Part shown: positions 12,733 to 26,100 of the stretch, one piece after another
How positions within the stretch are numbered: the first letter of the stretch is position 1
Layout of the letters: the number at the start of each line of letters is the position of its first letter
DNA from: Quillaja saponaria
Lineage: Eukaryota; Streptophyta; Magnoliopsida; Fabales; Quillajaceae
Length of the DNA: 64,000 nucleotides
NCBI GenBank assembly: GCA_029379385.1
Contig: CM055609.1
Coordinates: forward strand, 5,518,001-5,582,000
Direction of reading: 5' to 3'
Notes under the pieces: generated by a model
What the model saw: only the letters and a program-made list of their open reading frames with translations
Databases searched by the model: none
What the model was told of the DNA's origin: nothing
Translations under genes and position numbers: made by a program

Positions 12733-15700
12733 TTACCCAAATTTGCCTATTTCCATCTTCTTCTTGACTGCTTTTTGACCATAATATATGGATGAATCTA
12801 CTATTCCCGCAATAGTGAATATTCCTATTAGAAAATCACAAGATCTGAGTCAGTTGTACCACATTATAGAGGCAAAAACCAGTGAAGTAAAAAAATAGCT
12901 CCTAGTCCAGGAGGGGATCCCAATACTTCAACTTTATGATGTGTGTATGTGTATGTGTATGTGCACAAGCACAAATATGTTTGTACATTACAGAATAGAG
13001 CTACATTTAGTCAGTAATGTGGAACCCTGATTCCAACCATCTTCTCCACTTTGCACCAATTCTTATTAATTTACTTTTGGCAAATCAAAATGTGACTGTA
13101 TATTACTACTTATTTTCAGATCTCAATGCTACCGTTTTATGATTCAGTGACAAGAAAACATCAAATCCACCCTTTTCATTGTTGAGGGAAGAGATGACAC
13201 TACCTCCAATAATGGCACATATATGCGTCATGAAGTGTAGAACGGGAACATGCTCCTCTTTTAAGGTGACCTGCAACATGTAATACATATACATTACGGG
13301 TAATCAGAAAATAGAAACCACATATTGATCACTGAATAATCTAGATAAGATCTCTCTTGCCTAGCCTTCCCAGTTTTATTCCTGTTCCCTCTTCTAATTT
13401 TGTTAAATATTTTCTCTTTAAGTTCCCAAGTTGCTCAGTTCTTTTGTCAGGCCATAAACCCATCATAATTTACTGAAGAGAATGACTAAACATTTATATA
13501 TGATATTACAACAACAAATTCCACCTTACTATAAAAGAAAGTAGAGAAAAACACACATCAAGTCCAAGGTAGGTAAAAAATTTTCAAGAATGGAAAATTC
13601 AAACTCGAAGGCACTTCAATATTTTCTTGTGCTTTGTGACTAATGGATTGAAAAAGTTCAAGGTTCTTCCACTATATTTAGAAATTTCTTCACTCTATAT
13701 TTCCATGTGTCATATGGTCACTACCACTTTTAGGATGAAAAACACTTTGCTTACAACACCTATTACTTGTAACATCTATTTGCTTGGAAGGCCTACTTTT
13801 ACAAAACCCTCATTGATACAGGAAAAAGAGGATAGAAATGGAAAACTGTGTTACTGGACTAGCCAGTTGTTGTAGTAGTGGGTTGTTGTAATAGTTTTAT
13901 AATTAGGTTCTATATCCTATTAGGAATTTTTTAGCTATTTTATTATGTATGGCTAGGATAAGATTAAATTAAGGATCATTATTATGTTATATTGCAGTTT
14001 TAGGGTATTGCCTCTCTATAAATAAAGGTAGTATGAGTTATGCCAACAATAAAAGATGATATATTTTGATTTTCCAAGCCCCACACCCGCTCTGCAATGA
14101 GGAAAATAGGACCAATACCAAAGTCATAACCCATGAAAGGGAGTGCTATGGCTTCACATATGACTCGCCTCTAACTACCCATTCCGTACCCTGCCCTTCT
14201 CCACCATCTCCTCGTACATGCATTCAGACTGTAAACACCTGGCTCTTAAATCCAACCACAGTCCATGTTAAATCTTACATGAGAACAACACCTGATTCGT
14301 ACTTGTAGGGCCAAAGACAATATCTCATGCTTACACTCATAAGCTTAAGATAGTCTCCATCAATTCATTTCTCCTCCACGAATTTATAAAAAAGGACCAC
14401 TGAGTAGTGACTCTCATTTGGAGATAATGTTTTGTTTATACATTTATACAATAAAGTTTATCTAGCTCACTTTAACATCTGAAACATGCTTTGGTTTTCA
14501 ATGTTAACCAATCATTCATGAGCTCGTTCTCTAAATCATTTGCTTTTCTTCAAATTATGATTTATAAATATGTATGCATAGAATCATTCTGGTCATGGAT
14601 TCTCTAGAAGTACAGACTTATATATTTGGCAGGGGTTTGGAATCATCGAAAGTTGTAAAATTAACATGAGTTTGGCTTATGACATATTTGTAGAATAAAT
14701 CAGTAGTTTCCTATGAACTAACTCATCAGGTCCATTAAATGTTTTTCACCATGAATCTGATGTAGTTTACAGAGATATGGCCTAATCTGGTGAAAAAGTG
14801 TGACAAAAATGAGCAACTGATAATAAAAAAGTTAACAAAGAAAGAAAAGAAAAAAGAAAAATTCAAACCACTGTGGAGCATCTTCACAGCATGAAAAACT
14901 CCAAACTATTATATTTGATCCATTCATAATTGGGGGAGAAGAGAACTTACCTTAATTGGAGATATGTCATAAATGAAGAAAACACCAGGAATTGATTGAA
15001 AACCAAATTCTGAACTCTTGAAATGCTCCGTCACAGAATACTGTGCAATACCATCAAAGGCTCATCTTAGGGAATTATTTAGTGAACAACACAGAATGAG
15101 TTTGTGGATTCAGTATCTTAAGCAATACCTGATTTGAATGGATAGTACGGCCTCTAGAGTCTGTATATATCGTAGGGACAACCTGAAACATACACACGGA
15201 ATTGTTTAAGGAATAAACTTCCTCCTTATTAATGTAAAGTAATAATGCCAATGCATACGCCTGTCAAACATTCTAGTGCAAGGGGGTTTCGCAACATTTA
15301 TCTATTGACAGCAGTTTCACATCATCCAAGATTGAAATCCATCTTTTTCCACCAAATATCCCGACATCTAAAATGTTCTGTGGTTCAAATATAGAGGTGC
15401 AGTTTTTTTAAGCCAAAGTCCGAAACAGTATAGTTTGTTCATTATAAATGCAATGATTTGCTGTAAAAACAGTTCATGTTGGGGGAATCAAGTATGGATT
15501 TAAATATTTTAGATATATTTGATTATCATGATATTCCAAGAAACATTCCTCAAATTAGCTTTCAATTCATTCATAATAGGATAAATAAGTGAACAAATAA
15601 CATAGTTGAGTGTTAACAAGATCAAGTGATTAGTTCATAAACCTCAAACACAAGAAAGTTAATATAAATTTAAACTATTCCTCTGAGGATACCAACCTTG

Positions 15701-18700
15701 ATAAAATACTGGTACATACCATGTGGTGTTTCCTGCACCCATTGTACCCTGAAAAGGATTAAAATTAAAATACTGGAGAAACAATATTTTAAATGACACT
15801 GGAGAAAGAAAATCATTGGTCCAAGCACTAGCAAATAGTAAAAGCTAACACATTGCATGAACTAAGCACATTACAGGATAGGATGAAGACAAACCAAATT
15901 CATGGAGAAGAGAAAGGAGAAGAAAAACAAAGGAAACACATGGTATGTTAAGGATGAAATTTTCACTATAGCATTTGCCACATCTACCTCAATGTAACCC
16001 AAACTTTCAATTGAGTGAACATATTTATAACTTCCAGTGTTAGCACAAGTTGGGTCTGCTTCCTAACATCTTAAGCTCTTGGAACAAAAGGTAATCAAGC
16101 TATAATAATGATCCTTTAGCCTATACAACCAATCCATCATGAAGCAAGGACAGTAACTACTTTTATTTGACTTTTTACAAAAGGTGTGACACATAAGACT
16201 ACATTTAATAATTTAAACATTTGTAGATATGAAAATATTTCTCCATGAGAGGAAGGAGAAAATTACCCATCAAGAGGATTTACCAAGCCAGGGAAGCTTT
16301 TACCAAGAGTTACTTTGTTGATCTTGTGACTTATCTGCACACCATTTATAGAAGCAATAGTGGCATAGTTTAGAATTGAAAAGAGAAATATTAGAAGATG
16401 CAGTACCAAATGGTATTTTATCGAAAGGCAACAAATATTATTATCTCAAAAGCTGAATAGCAATGTAGCACAAGGGTCATTATATAGACTCCCTGAAAAA
16501 CCATAATGGCATAAAAGTAAATTTAGAGTCCTCATAAAAACTGAGAAACCAATTACAATAATAAATAAAACAAATAACAAAAAAGGAAACAAGTAAATCT
16601 TAATTGTGAAATCTACGCCTAGAATAAAACTTCCTAAAAGGCTTAATGGATGGTCCTCCATCACAAGGAAAAGAAAGAAATGATTATAGGTTAACGGGTT
16701 CAACTATTATATATTTATTTCTAGCCATGGGATTTTAGGAATCCACTGGAGTCTTACATTGTAATTGTCCTTCTGAAAAGAGAGCAGATCATTCATAAAG
16801 ATATTTGACTGATGAAAACTTTTTCCCGGTGCAAAATGAAAATTTCCAGCCACTTTATTCACTTCCAGAGATCCATGAATATTGCATCCTTCACCTTCTT
16901 CATCTTTAACCTTCTGGAAAAAACCTTCTCGTTTACACTGAAAGCTAAAAGGATACATGAGAACCAGATATATGTGCAGGTCTGCCTGTGGATAAACTCC
17001 AAAAGACAAATTCCGAAGCCATGATCTATACATGTATAAAGTGTAACAGAGAAAGCATGTTTATATATATGCTGTACATGTGTATATCCTGAGCACAACT
17101 TACAAAGCTTACACTCTTCACACATACATATGCAGAAAAGAAATTCAAGTATCCCCTGCCATGAGTGTGCACTTTAAATTCAGTGCTAAGCTGGAGGTTG
17201 ATAACAATTAACTTTCACCAACTATGCATAATAAGATTGTATGAATTTAGCTCTGAAAATAGATATTTTTCGCTCCAACATCTAAACAATGTTGTTAAGG
17301 GTGAATTGAGTTAAAGAGCTGGCAGTTAACTTAATTGCATTTGCCTTACCAGCTTAATATATTATATATGTTTATAATAACCTAATATTTGTAAACCAAT
17401 AAGAACAACCATGTATAACATGTCATAAACCAACCTGGTCTATCAAATCCATATTAGTCATTGCCCAACCTTTTTTTCTATATGCTTCACGAACTTCTTC
17501 ACAAGTATTGCAACAATCATCATCTGACTGCAACAGGGAGATACGGAATGATATTAAAAGGAAATAGTGAACCAATTAATCTGCACAATATACATACTGT
17601 AAAATAAATATAGAGAAAGAAATAATAGTAACTTGGATAATTCTAAGACTACACCAGGACCTTAAATTTATAATAGAGCAATTATATAAAACTTGCTTAT
17701 CTAAACAATGTGGGACTTAATACCCAATATAACTTAATACTAAATATACTCTAACACTCCCCTCGAGCTAGAGCATATATATGCTCAAGCTTGTACAAGT
17801 ATAATCCCAAGTATCAAAACTCTTAACACTCTCCAATAACAAAAAATTACAAAGTTCACTCGACTCACTCTGTGCCTAAAAGAACGAGAATAAGAATGAG
17901 AACGGCACAAACAACATGTACCTAAAAGAAAATGACACAAACAAAATGTGTCTCAAATAGAATTGTTGGTTCAAAACCAACGTAAAATGTCAAATTGGCA
18001 ACAACTTCAGCCTAGAACTTCTCAGGTCAGAAATCAAGATAAGGCAACTCCGAAATCAATGATAACAAGAAGCAAATGTTGAAAACTCTTCAATTTCTTT
18101 AATCTTGAATAAGGATTGTATCAAAGACTAAACAACCAACAAACATAAAGACAAACTTCTACAAAAACTTCAAAACTAACAGCATCAAAAGCTTTAAAAC
18201 TATTCGGGGCGGGCTGCCGCTAAAAAGGAGAGGCGGTAGCCCCAAGATTAAACTTGGGTTTAGATCAAACTCGCTTTGATACCATGTAAAATAAATATAG
18301 AGAAAGAAATAGAAGTAACTTGAATAATTCCAATACTACACCAGGACCTTAAATTTATAATAAATCAATTACATAAGACTTGCTTATCTAAATAATATGA
18401 GACTTAAAACCCAACATAACTTAATACTAAATATACTCTAACACATACAAGTATAATTTATTAGCCAAAGAGTGGAACAACTGAAAAGATGGATAATATA
18501 TAAACATATTATAATTATCCAAATCTAATTTTAGCATTATCTCTGTTTGTTCTGCACTAGGCACCGATTCAGCACATTAAGGTGGTTAAGTTAAACAACG
18601 ACTTCTAGGTTTTGATCATCCAAAATCTTAAATCACATATGCAATTGCATGATGTGGTATTGTCACCGCAACTCAAAGGACATTTCTGCCAGTATAACTT

Positions 18701-21700
18701 CCCACAATTATTTGATACAAAGATATTCAGCAGGAAGAAAAAAAAAACCTACAGAATTCCTGTTTCGTTAAAGACTTCAACTTTAAAAGATGATATCCTA
18801 TATCTAACAGGACCAAGCCTCCACAAATACTAAAGTTTAACATCAAGAGTTCAATTTTGAAATACAACATTAACAATATCACTGGTTGTTGGAGATATTT
18901 CCAATACAGATGGATCAAAAAAATATCTGCCAACAGAGACAATACTAGTCATTCTGTAAGTGCCCATCATCATATTGAGTTCTCATGGTTCAAGCCATCA
19001 AACATCAAAACATTAAAAAGAGAACTACAAAAAGCATTTCACAAGAGATTCTCCAGTCAAGCTCCAATTGTTCCAAAAACTCCTTTTCTTATTCCTTCAC
19101 AATTATACATTTCTTTCTCCCACTTTTTCAGTTTGAAAATAATTTTCTTAACACCTGATTGGTTGAGAACCCCTGAAATTTTGATTTGTGAATTAGTTCC
19201 ATCAAATTTGGGTTTTTATTTCAACATATTCTAAAATTGCTACTCCAGAAACTCCACAAAAGTATCATCTCCAATTTAGATAATGGAGCTTTACAAGTAC
19301 AATAGCATCCATTGGTACCCAAGACATCTTATTGTTATAAGTTTCAAATTCATAAGAAAACCAAACAGAAATTCAAGAAAATCAGATTCAAATGTACCGA
19401 TTCTGCACCAAAACATGAACCACAATATTGTTCATTGTGCTCAAGTCTGCCACCATGTCTCTGTAAGGGCCTCTCAATCTGCAATATGGAAACATATTGA
19501 AAAAAATAAGGATTAAGACAGATATACATAGGACTATAGGAGGAACACAGATATTCTTTAAATGAAGTATTATGTTCTGAAACGAAAAATCATACGAAAT
19601 TACATATTATCCTGTACTCATATAACACATTAACTCTTTTGATTTCTATACAAAACTGCTATACGACACAAAGTACCTAATCGTAAATCTCCAATGTGCT
19701 AAGATATTATTCCTCATTCCATCATCAAAAGCCATATCATCCATAAACACTTTAGCATTATGTGTTTTTCATTTCAAGCACCTAGTGCACCAGCTGAGCC
19801 AGTTGGATTAATATACAACTAAGTTCATGGTAGCAAAATCCAGTAAGGTAGACATGAGATAATCCGGCAGTAATCTTTTCAATCAAAATGATTGGACAAT
19901 CAACACAAGATATGGCATACAAGTTTCTGTTACAAGATTACATTCATCCCTGTAATTGCCTCTATATATCTAATTCAGAATGTAAATAACAATTTGACAT
20001 GGTTGTATACCTGTGCTCTTTTGTAAGCAGGTGCATTCCTATGATAATAGATATGCACAGTGGACCATATGCATAACACAAACATAACATAACCATCTAA
20101 GAGGAACTGATACTGATACAAATTTGCAACAGTTTTTCTATAGATTATGTGAGGATTAATTATATGCTAACCTTTGGTGCACCAATGCCATCCTGCCTAG
20201 CTTCTATCACATTACCATGAGAATCGATCCTTTTCTTTACTATATCATGTTTCTGCAAGTAAAACAATGTTAAACATGTTCTGAATCAGAAAGATCATAT
20301 AAACACAAAACTGAAGGGGGAAATGGCAAAAGGTAATTTAATGAAGGTAAAGAAACGGTTAAATACAAGAAGTGGGATGACTGCTGAGTCTGCATGATAT
20401 AATTAGAATTCACAATAATATTCCTTTGGAGATGGTATGTAATTGATTCAATTATGGAACAGTATAAAGTAGCTACAATCTGCTGTCTACAGTACATACT
20501 ATATCAAGGTGCTGCTCTCCACTGATATCCATTGCATCAAGACTGAGTATTGAACATGGGATGGCAGGAAAAGTGACATCAAACTGCATATCAACAAGTT
20601 TGAGAATCATCAACTGATATTCACATTTGGCCAGTATATAACGTGATATTCCACACATGAAATAATTAAAAAATGACAGTATATATAATCTGGAAAGACA
20701 ATCAAAGAGTTCAAAGTTGCTTTAAAAGAAAATCTTTCAGCATTAGATATCTCTAAAACAGTTCTGAAAATGTAGCACCATAATCCAAAAGGATCAACAT
20801 GCTACACAGTAACAGCCCATCGGTCAAGCTTAGTCATAAAATTATGCTTGGAAGATTACAAACTGAATATAATTTTCTATAAAAGAAAAGTTTGATAATT
20901 ACATTAATATGTAATTTTTCCCCTCTTGAAGTATCCACTAGAAGCTTTGACTCAGTAACTGTGTAGAGGTATAACCCTGCAAGAACATATATCAAATAAT
21001 AAAAACAGTCTTACAAATGAAACAACAAATCTGATACCTTATGTTTGTTGATACTAATCCCTTGATTCATCAAGGATCAATATCAAAGAGTTTCTTCTGT
21101 CTACAAAAATGTAAAATTGTGCCTACATAGTCCCATCTATGACAAGATCTCTCATACCTTTTGTCCAAAAAAAAGTTAAATTTTGAATATTTGAATCAAA
21201 TCCTTGAAAATCCAAACCAAATAACTAACTTGAACATTATATTAGCGTTTAGTGTTACTGCACAACTAAGGAGGCAAAAGGCTTAGGTGGTTATGGTGAG
21301 TTTGGAGGTCTTATGCATTTACTAGTCGAATTTCGAACAACTATTGCAGAAACTACAAAAGATGAGAATAAGAATGACAGAAAGATATGACAAGTCTTCC
21401 ATGATCTTTCATCATTCAATGCTATAGGCAGAAAAGAAAGTCAATGCTGGCTGCTGATGGTGTGACATCATCTTGTTAAATTTTCTGTAGTACACACTAC
21501 ACATCGAAAGAACATAGAGAATTGACACACTAGCATATGATAAACTGAAGTTGCAATGCCCAAATACATACATTATCTTGTTAAGAATCCCATCCAGTTG
21601 AATATTGCTTATACCAATACTTACATTTCAATAAATATCATTGCTTCAACACCTCTGTTGCAATTTATGAACTTAACCCATTATCGTAGGATCAATGAAG

Positions 21701-22180
21701 AACATGAAAAGTAAATTACAGCCTTTTTCATTTTTTAATTTAATCCCTCTTGCCAAAAGACCTCTTCCACAGGCAATAGCTCACTGCATACATACATAGT
21801 AGATATACATATACAAGCACAGTTGTTCAGAATATAAGCAGCTTCATGTCATCCTGTTGCTGAGAAACCGAAGAAAAGTAATAATTCAGCTACATCTAAC
21901 ACATTGCCTAGCTAAAGAGATAAATTTGAGCTACTTTTTTCAAAATTCAATATTTTTGTGTAACCAAAAGAAAATCAAACATACTCCAAATATATGAAAT
22001 GAGTAAAAAAATTGCAGTAAGGAGTGTTGAGGACATACTGAACTCAGAAAAGAACAAGAAGAGCATGACTACAGCGGAAACGAGAGTGATAACACCACCA
22101 GAGAGAGTACGGCTGTAGAAATCTTCATTAATTTTTGGGTATGCGTCTAAATTCTTGAGCTTCTGGAGGTATTTGTCCAT
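12733..22180 (-). CDS. ERGIC3: ERGIC3/ERV46-type ER-Golgi cargo receptor
   Basis: Thirteen exons on the minus strand join in phase: 22180-22039, 20976-20903, 20583-20500, 20252-20172, 19478-19398, 17527-17435, 16937-16758, 16334-16267, 15748-15697, 15182-15129, 15040-14951, 13270-13204 and 12824-12733. They give 385 residues, matching plant homologues. The start ATG at 22180 has an excellent context (GCCATGG). Family marks: LKNLDAYPKINEDFYSRTLS, then transmembrane segment 1 (about residues 26-45); LSLDAMDISGEQHLD; a lumenal Cys cluster (CGSCFGAE, DDDCCNTCEE); DEEGEGCNIHG and NKVAGNFHFAPGKSFHQS; and a second hydrophobic segment (about 345-365) before a basic tail KKKMEIGKFG. With ERV41-type partners, ERV46 cycles between ER and Golgi and retrieves cargo. 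The gene spans 9.4 kb because its introns carry a TRIM (intron 5), a dispersed repeat (intron 7) and a possible solo LTR (intron 11). Confidence 0.95.
13867..14080 (+). mobile_element. possible solo LTR in ERGIC3 intron 11
   Basis: The block begins near TGTTGTAGTAG. It carries a TATA-like CTCTATAAATAAAGG at about 14010 and ends near an AATAAAAGATG signal, the usual order inside plant retrotransposon LTRs. The ends are approximate, no target duplication was proved and no second copy is present in the window. An intronic sequence of other origin remains possible. Confidence 0.3.
16430..16540 (-). repeat. dispersed repeat, copy A (ERGIC3 intron 7)
   Basis: About 110 bp containing TCATTATATAGACTCCCTGA and GCATAAAAGTAAAT closely matches a segment at about 26275-26385 in a LNK1 intron. 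On the minus strand it contains GAGTCTATATAATGA, which looks like a TATA region, so it may be an LTR fragment. Both copies lie in the same orientation, sense to their host genes. Confidence 0.6.
17598..17756 (-). repeat. 3' LTR of TRIM copy 1
   Basis: 159 bp, TG...CA bounded, directly abutting target duplication CATAC on its left. It is the 3' LTR because the element is read on the minus strand. Confidence 0.9.
18285..18443 (-). repeat. 5' LTR of TRIM copy 1
   Basis: 159 bp, identical in length to its partner and about 91% identical to it. The tRNA-Met-like primer site lies directly inside it at 18266-18284. Confidence 0.9.
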
Positions 22181-23190
22181 GGCCACCAAACCCTCCAGAA
22201 AAAAGTCAAAAACCCACAAGCACTCAACTTCAAAATTCCCCTTTGATTCTCACGTTCAACAAATGATAAAACTCCCTTCGTCGAAAAGTCTCCCCCTGTC
22301 TTACGTTCTGTCAAAAAGTCTACGCCCTTCGACAAAATTTAGCTGTAACCGGAGAAAGACGGAAGGTAAAGAACTCAAGGCCGCTGAATTGCTCGGACGG
22401 TCGTCTTTATTTAGATTTTGTTAGCTGGACGACCCAAAGATGGCGCCTTAATATTCAAGGTCAAAGAGGGTCCCCCTTGGAGAGTATCTATTTTAATGTA
22501 ATCATTTTTTTTTCTTACAGGTTAATCGTCACTAAATATTTTCTCTCATTTTTTTTTTAAATAAAACTAAAAAAAGTATAATTGTCCTACAAATATTATA
22601 ATTGTTCATATAATTATTATTTTAAAAATATGATTATCTTGCATAAAATTTTTTTGATTTATAAATTTTAGCTTCTTAAAACAATCAATAACCCATTCTT
22701 AGATTAATCTAAATATGATATTAATAGTATAGGTTTTAGAAATATATTGCCTAGTATTTTTTAAATTATCGACACCTAAAATGACTACAAAATGTCATTG
22801 ATTTTTCACCTTCAGTCATTTGAATTTTAAAATCCTCATTAATTCTCTAATTTATATTATCATAATGTAGATGACATTTTAACTAGATCAGAAATATAAA
22901 TTAGTTAAATGAACTGAACAACAAACATCATACAACCCCAACCAAGTAGCATGGGGAGGCAGTCAACAACATGGAACAAGTGCGCGGCTCCAGCAAAACC
23001 AACCTGAATATGCTAAAAAAGCAGATTTCATACTTAGTTATGATGACCAGCACCCGATATACATTAACATGACCCAAAAGAAAAAAAAGAATCACGGACA
23101 AAACAAGGTATCCATGTTGGCCTCATGAAATGCTTTATACATGTGATAATACAATAGACACTACCACTTTAAAAATGCCAATGTTGGTAT
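22181..23190. other. ERGIC3 promoter side and LNK1 3' region
   Basis: Both flanking genes run on the minus strand, so this 1 kb holds the upstream region of ERGIC3 and the 3' UTR of LNK1. It is A/T-rich from about 22500 to 22920. I saw no further gene. Confidence 0.5.
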
Positions 23191-26100
23191 TCACTTTTGT
23201 AATACTGTGTCAGTGTCACTAGCCGCAAGATGACTTCTTCCTGTTCCAGTAGAAGCTTCTTTCTGAAAAATCTGTTCCTCAACCATAACAGGCAGACTGG
23301 TCACAGATCCATTGATCTGCAAATAATAGTACAGATAATAAGACTGACAGCAACCTACTATACTGAAAGCTCTAGCAAGTAGGAACATACGAAAGCTTAC
23401 CGCAGCATTGGACTCAAGAGATGTAACATTATTGACAGGAACGGAAGATGGATCTGAAGGCCTGTGAAACAGTAAGTGTGCTATAGACCGATCTATGGGA
23501 TTCGTATCAGTTTCCATATCCATGAAGCCGAAGCACCTACATAAAAGTATCTGTTAAGATGTATGGAAATGATAATTTACGTCTCTGCATCTGCAATAGA
23601 TCTCCAACAAGTTTGAAAGAGTTCTTAATTGTGCTTATAATTAAGAATGGAGTCCGAAACAAGGGGAAATCTATGTGCCTTCTTTCTCCTTTCTACCAAG
23701 AAATCCAGGCTCACTCCAACAACATATTCCACAAAGATGATGATGGAAAGGTATCAACTCAGAACAGTGAATACATAATGCTGCGAAAAAGGAATATATA
23801 ATATAAAATTATATCTAATGGCAAACAACAACGACAAATGAAAACCAGACAATAACAATCCCAGTTTTGTGTGCGTGCGTAGGGATGAGCAGGGGCAGAA
23901 AATGTCCTTTTATCCATCCCAAGACCAAAGTAGCAATCCAGAGTCTGGGTTTCGGATACCAATAGCTATAGTATATTCTAGGGGTTATAACTGTTTTAGG
24001 GTAGACATCTCTTGTTTAAAACCTGTAGGAAGAAGGGACTATGTTGCAGCATTCTTCAAATGAAATTTCTCTTTTGATTTGACAATGAGGCCTCAATCAT
24101 AAAAAAGTATAATGTATAATGGATTGTTGCAGATATTCTCCAAAAGCAGAAACTTTAGTTTTAATGTTATAGCCTATAGGTGCTAATGAAATATTCCTCT
24201 ATCTGGAACATGTGTTCCCAAATAGGAGTCAAGCAAGACAGAAAAATATTGTGGTAACATTTACTATTTGTTGTGTTATATCCCAAAAAAATATTATCTT
24301 TTGTTTCATCAGCTTATGATTCACAATTCACTAGAAAGGCCACTGCACCATGGATACAGTACTAGCTCCACTGGCGTTAGTCCAATTGTCAATGAATGTG
24401 CATTATACATGTATAACGCAGTAAAGAATTAAAAAGGTCTGCCCAAGTAATAAAAAGAAGAAATACCTATTTGTATCATGTGCCATCATTGCTTTACATG
24501 CTTCAGCATCATCTCCAACGTTACCATTTATGTTCGCACAATTATGCCTTTGCTCAGCACTCCTAGCCAAGCGGTACAAACTATCCCTTATGCATAATTT
24601 TGTCCTGATATCCAGCTGTAATCAAGCAAGTTTAGCTCTGTTAATTACGAAATTTGTGGCATAAACAAAGCAAAATTATAAACAAGATATGTTTATAAAT
24701 AGCATCACAAGTTCATAACATAGAACAAATTATGTAACAACATGGCCACAATGCATATAGCTTATCCACAAGTTCTTGCACAAGTCCACAAGACACTGGA
24801 GTCTCCAAAGTAGAGCAGCCTATAAAACGTGCACCTCCAGGGCCAGATGATAAGCATCACAAAAAGATCTTCCGTCAAGTGGGAAACATGCCCATCAAGG
24901 CTCTGTAAGATAGTGAGATACCCAGATGTGGAAAACTTTAAGAGAAAATTTGGCTTCAAATCACCTAGGGAACACTTAACCCCTGCATAACACATTTGGA
25001 CCACTCATGTTATCTCAATGATAAAGCTAAAAAAAACTGGAAGTTGACCTCATTTCAGTCCTTGAACATTAAAACTCTGTAGGTCAATGCATAACATTTT
25101 TGGAGCACTCCAGACAAGGAACCACAAAGCATCATGAGTTTCCCTGCCATTAAAATGAGACTAGGAAGAGCATGCATAAAAGGGATCCCTCTACACCACA
25201 CAATAATTTAGAAGGGATATCCATTAAAGTCTTTCTCCACTACCCAAAGAAGCATCCAATTATCAAAGAATGCTAAACAATCCAACCAGTTCCATGTCTA
25301 CCTATTGTAACATGTTACAGCCTACCATAAAAAAAAAATTCCACAAATCACTTTATACGCACAAAGTGTCCTCTGTTCAACTTTCCCATCATTCCCTATA
25401 TTAGATGCTACTTACTTGCACTTAATTGTGCAAGTATTATTTCTTTATTTAAACTAGTAGTTCTTTTTCTTTTTATAGACTTTAAAGTCTTCAAAAGATG
25501 GACAACAAAGCCATTAAAAGAAAGAGAGAGAGGGAGAAAATTAGTTTACAATCTTGCATAGAACAGTTGGTTAGTAGACTAGATACAAAAATCTGAAAGC
25601 AATCAACTCCGTATGGAACGGGGACTTCTAATCCGGTCAATCCAAAAATTAGTTTACAATTTTACATAGAACAATTACTTCCCACTAAGGCTTTTAAACT
25701 TTTGAGTTTTTTTATGTTTTTCTAGGAGTCCCTTACCATAACGGTTCAAATCCTTCAGTGACTTAACTTGCAATCTACATGCACTTCTCTTGTCCTAACA
25801 AGAAAATGAAACTTACTTTCTCCTCCCTTACAAGGCACGGTAAATAGAAACTGACACTCACTTATATAGTCCAATTGTATTAAGGCTGATAAGAATTCTA
25901 ACAAAAACAAAAGGTCTTTTAAAAAAAAATTCAAGCTGTTACGGGCAGGCTAGAGAGAAATGAAAGCACTATCTTCCATATGCCTACTTGTCTTTTCTTC
26001 CATCCAGATCACCCAAAGCACAGCATCTTTTATTCTTCTTTTTTCTCTTTTGTTCTTTGGATGAAGAGGACTGCCACAATCAACCGTACCCTTCAGGTGC

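Larger units (their letters stand above)
17598..18443 (-). mobile_element. TRIM (miniature LTR retroelement) in ERGIC3 intron 5
   Basis: Direct terminal repeats of 159 bp lie at 17598-17756 and 18285-18443. On the minus strand they begin TGTTAGAGTA and end TTTTACA. By eye they differ at about 14 sites (about 91% identity). A perfect 5-bp target duplication, CATAC, flanks the element (17593-17597 and 18444-18448). Read on the minus strand, the base after the 5' LTR starts TGGTATCAAAGC, an initiator-methionine-tRNA-type primer binding site. A purine tract CGAGGGGAG precedes the 3' LTR. The 528-bp interior has no coding capacity, so any movement needed proteins from another element. A GC-rich imperfect hairpin lies at 18211-18242. 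The element shares orientation with the host gene and lies only about 70 bp from the acceptor of exon 6. Confidence 0.93.

Noticed and set aside
22155..22424. Plus-strand 89-codon frame over the ERGIC3 start
   Set aside because: It is the antisense shadow of the well-supported ERGIC3 first exon and 5' UTR.
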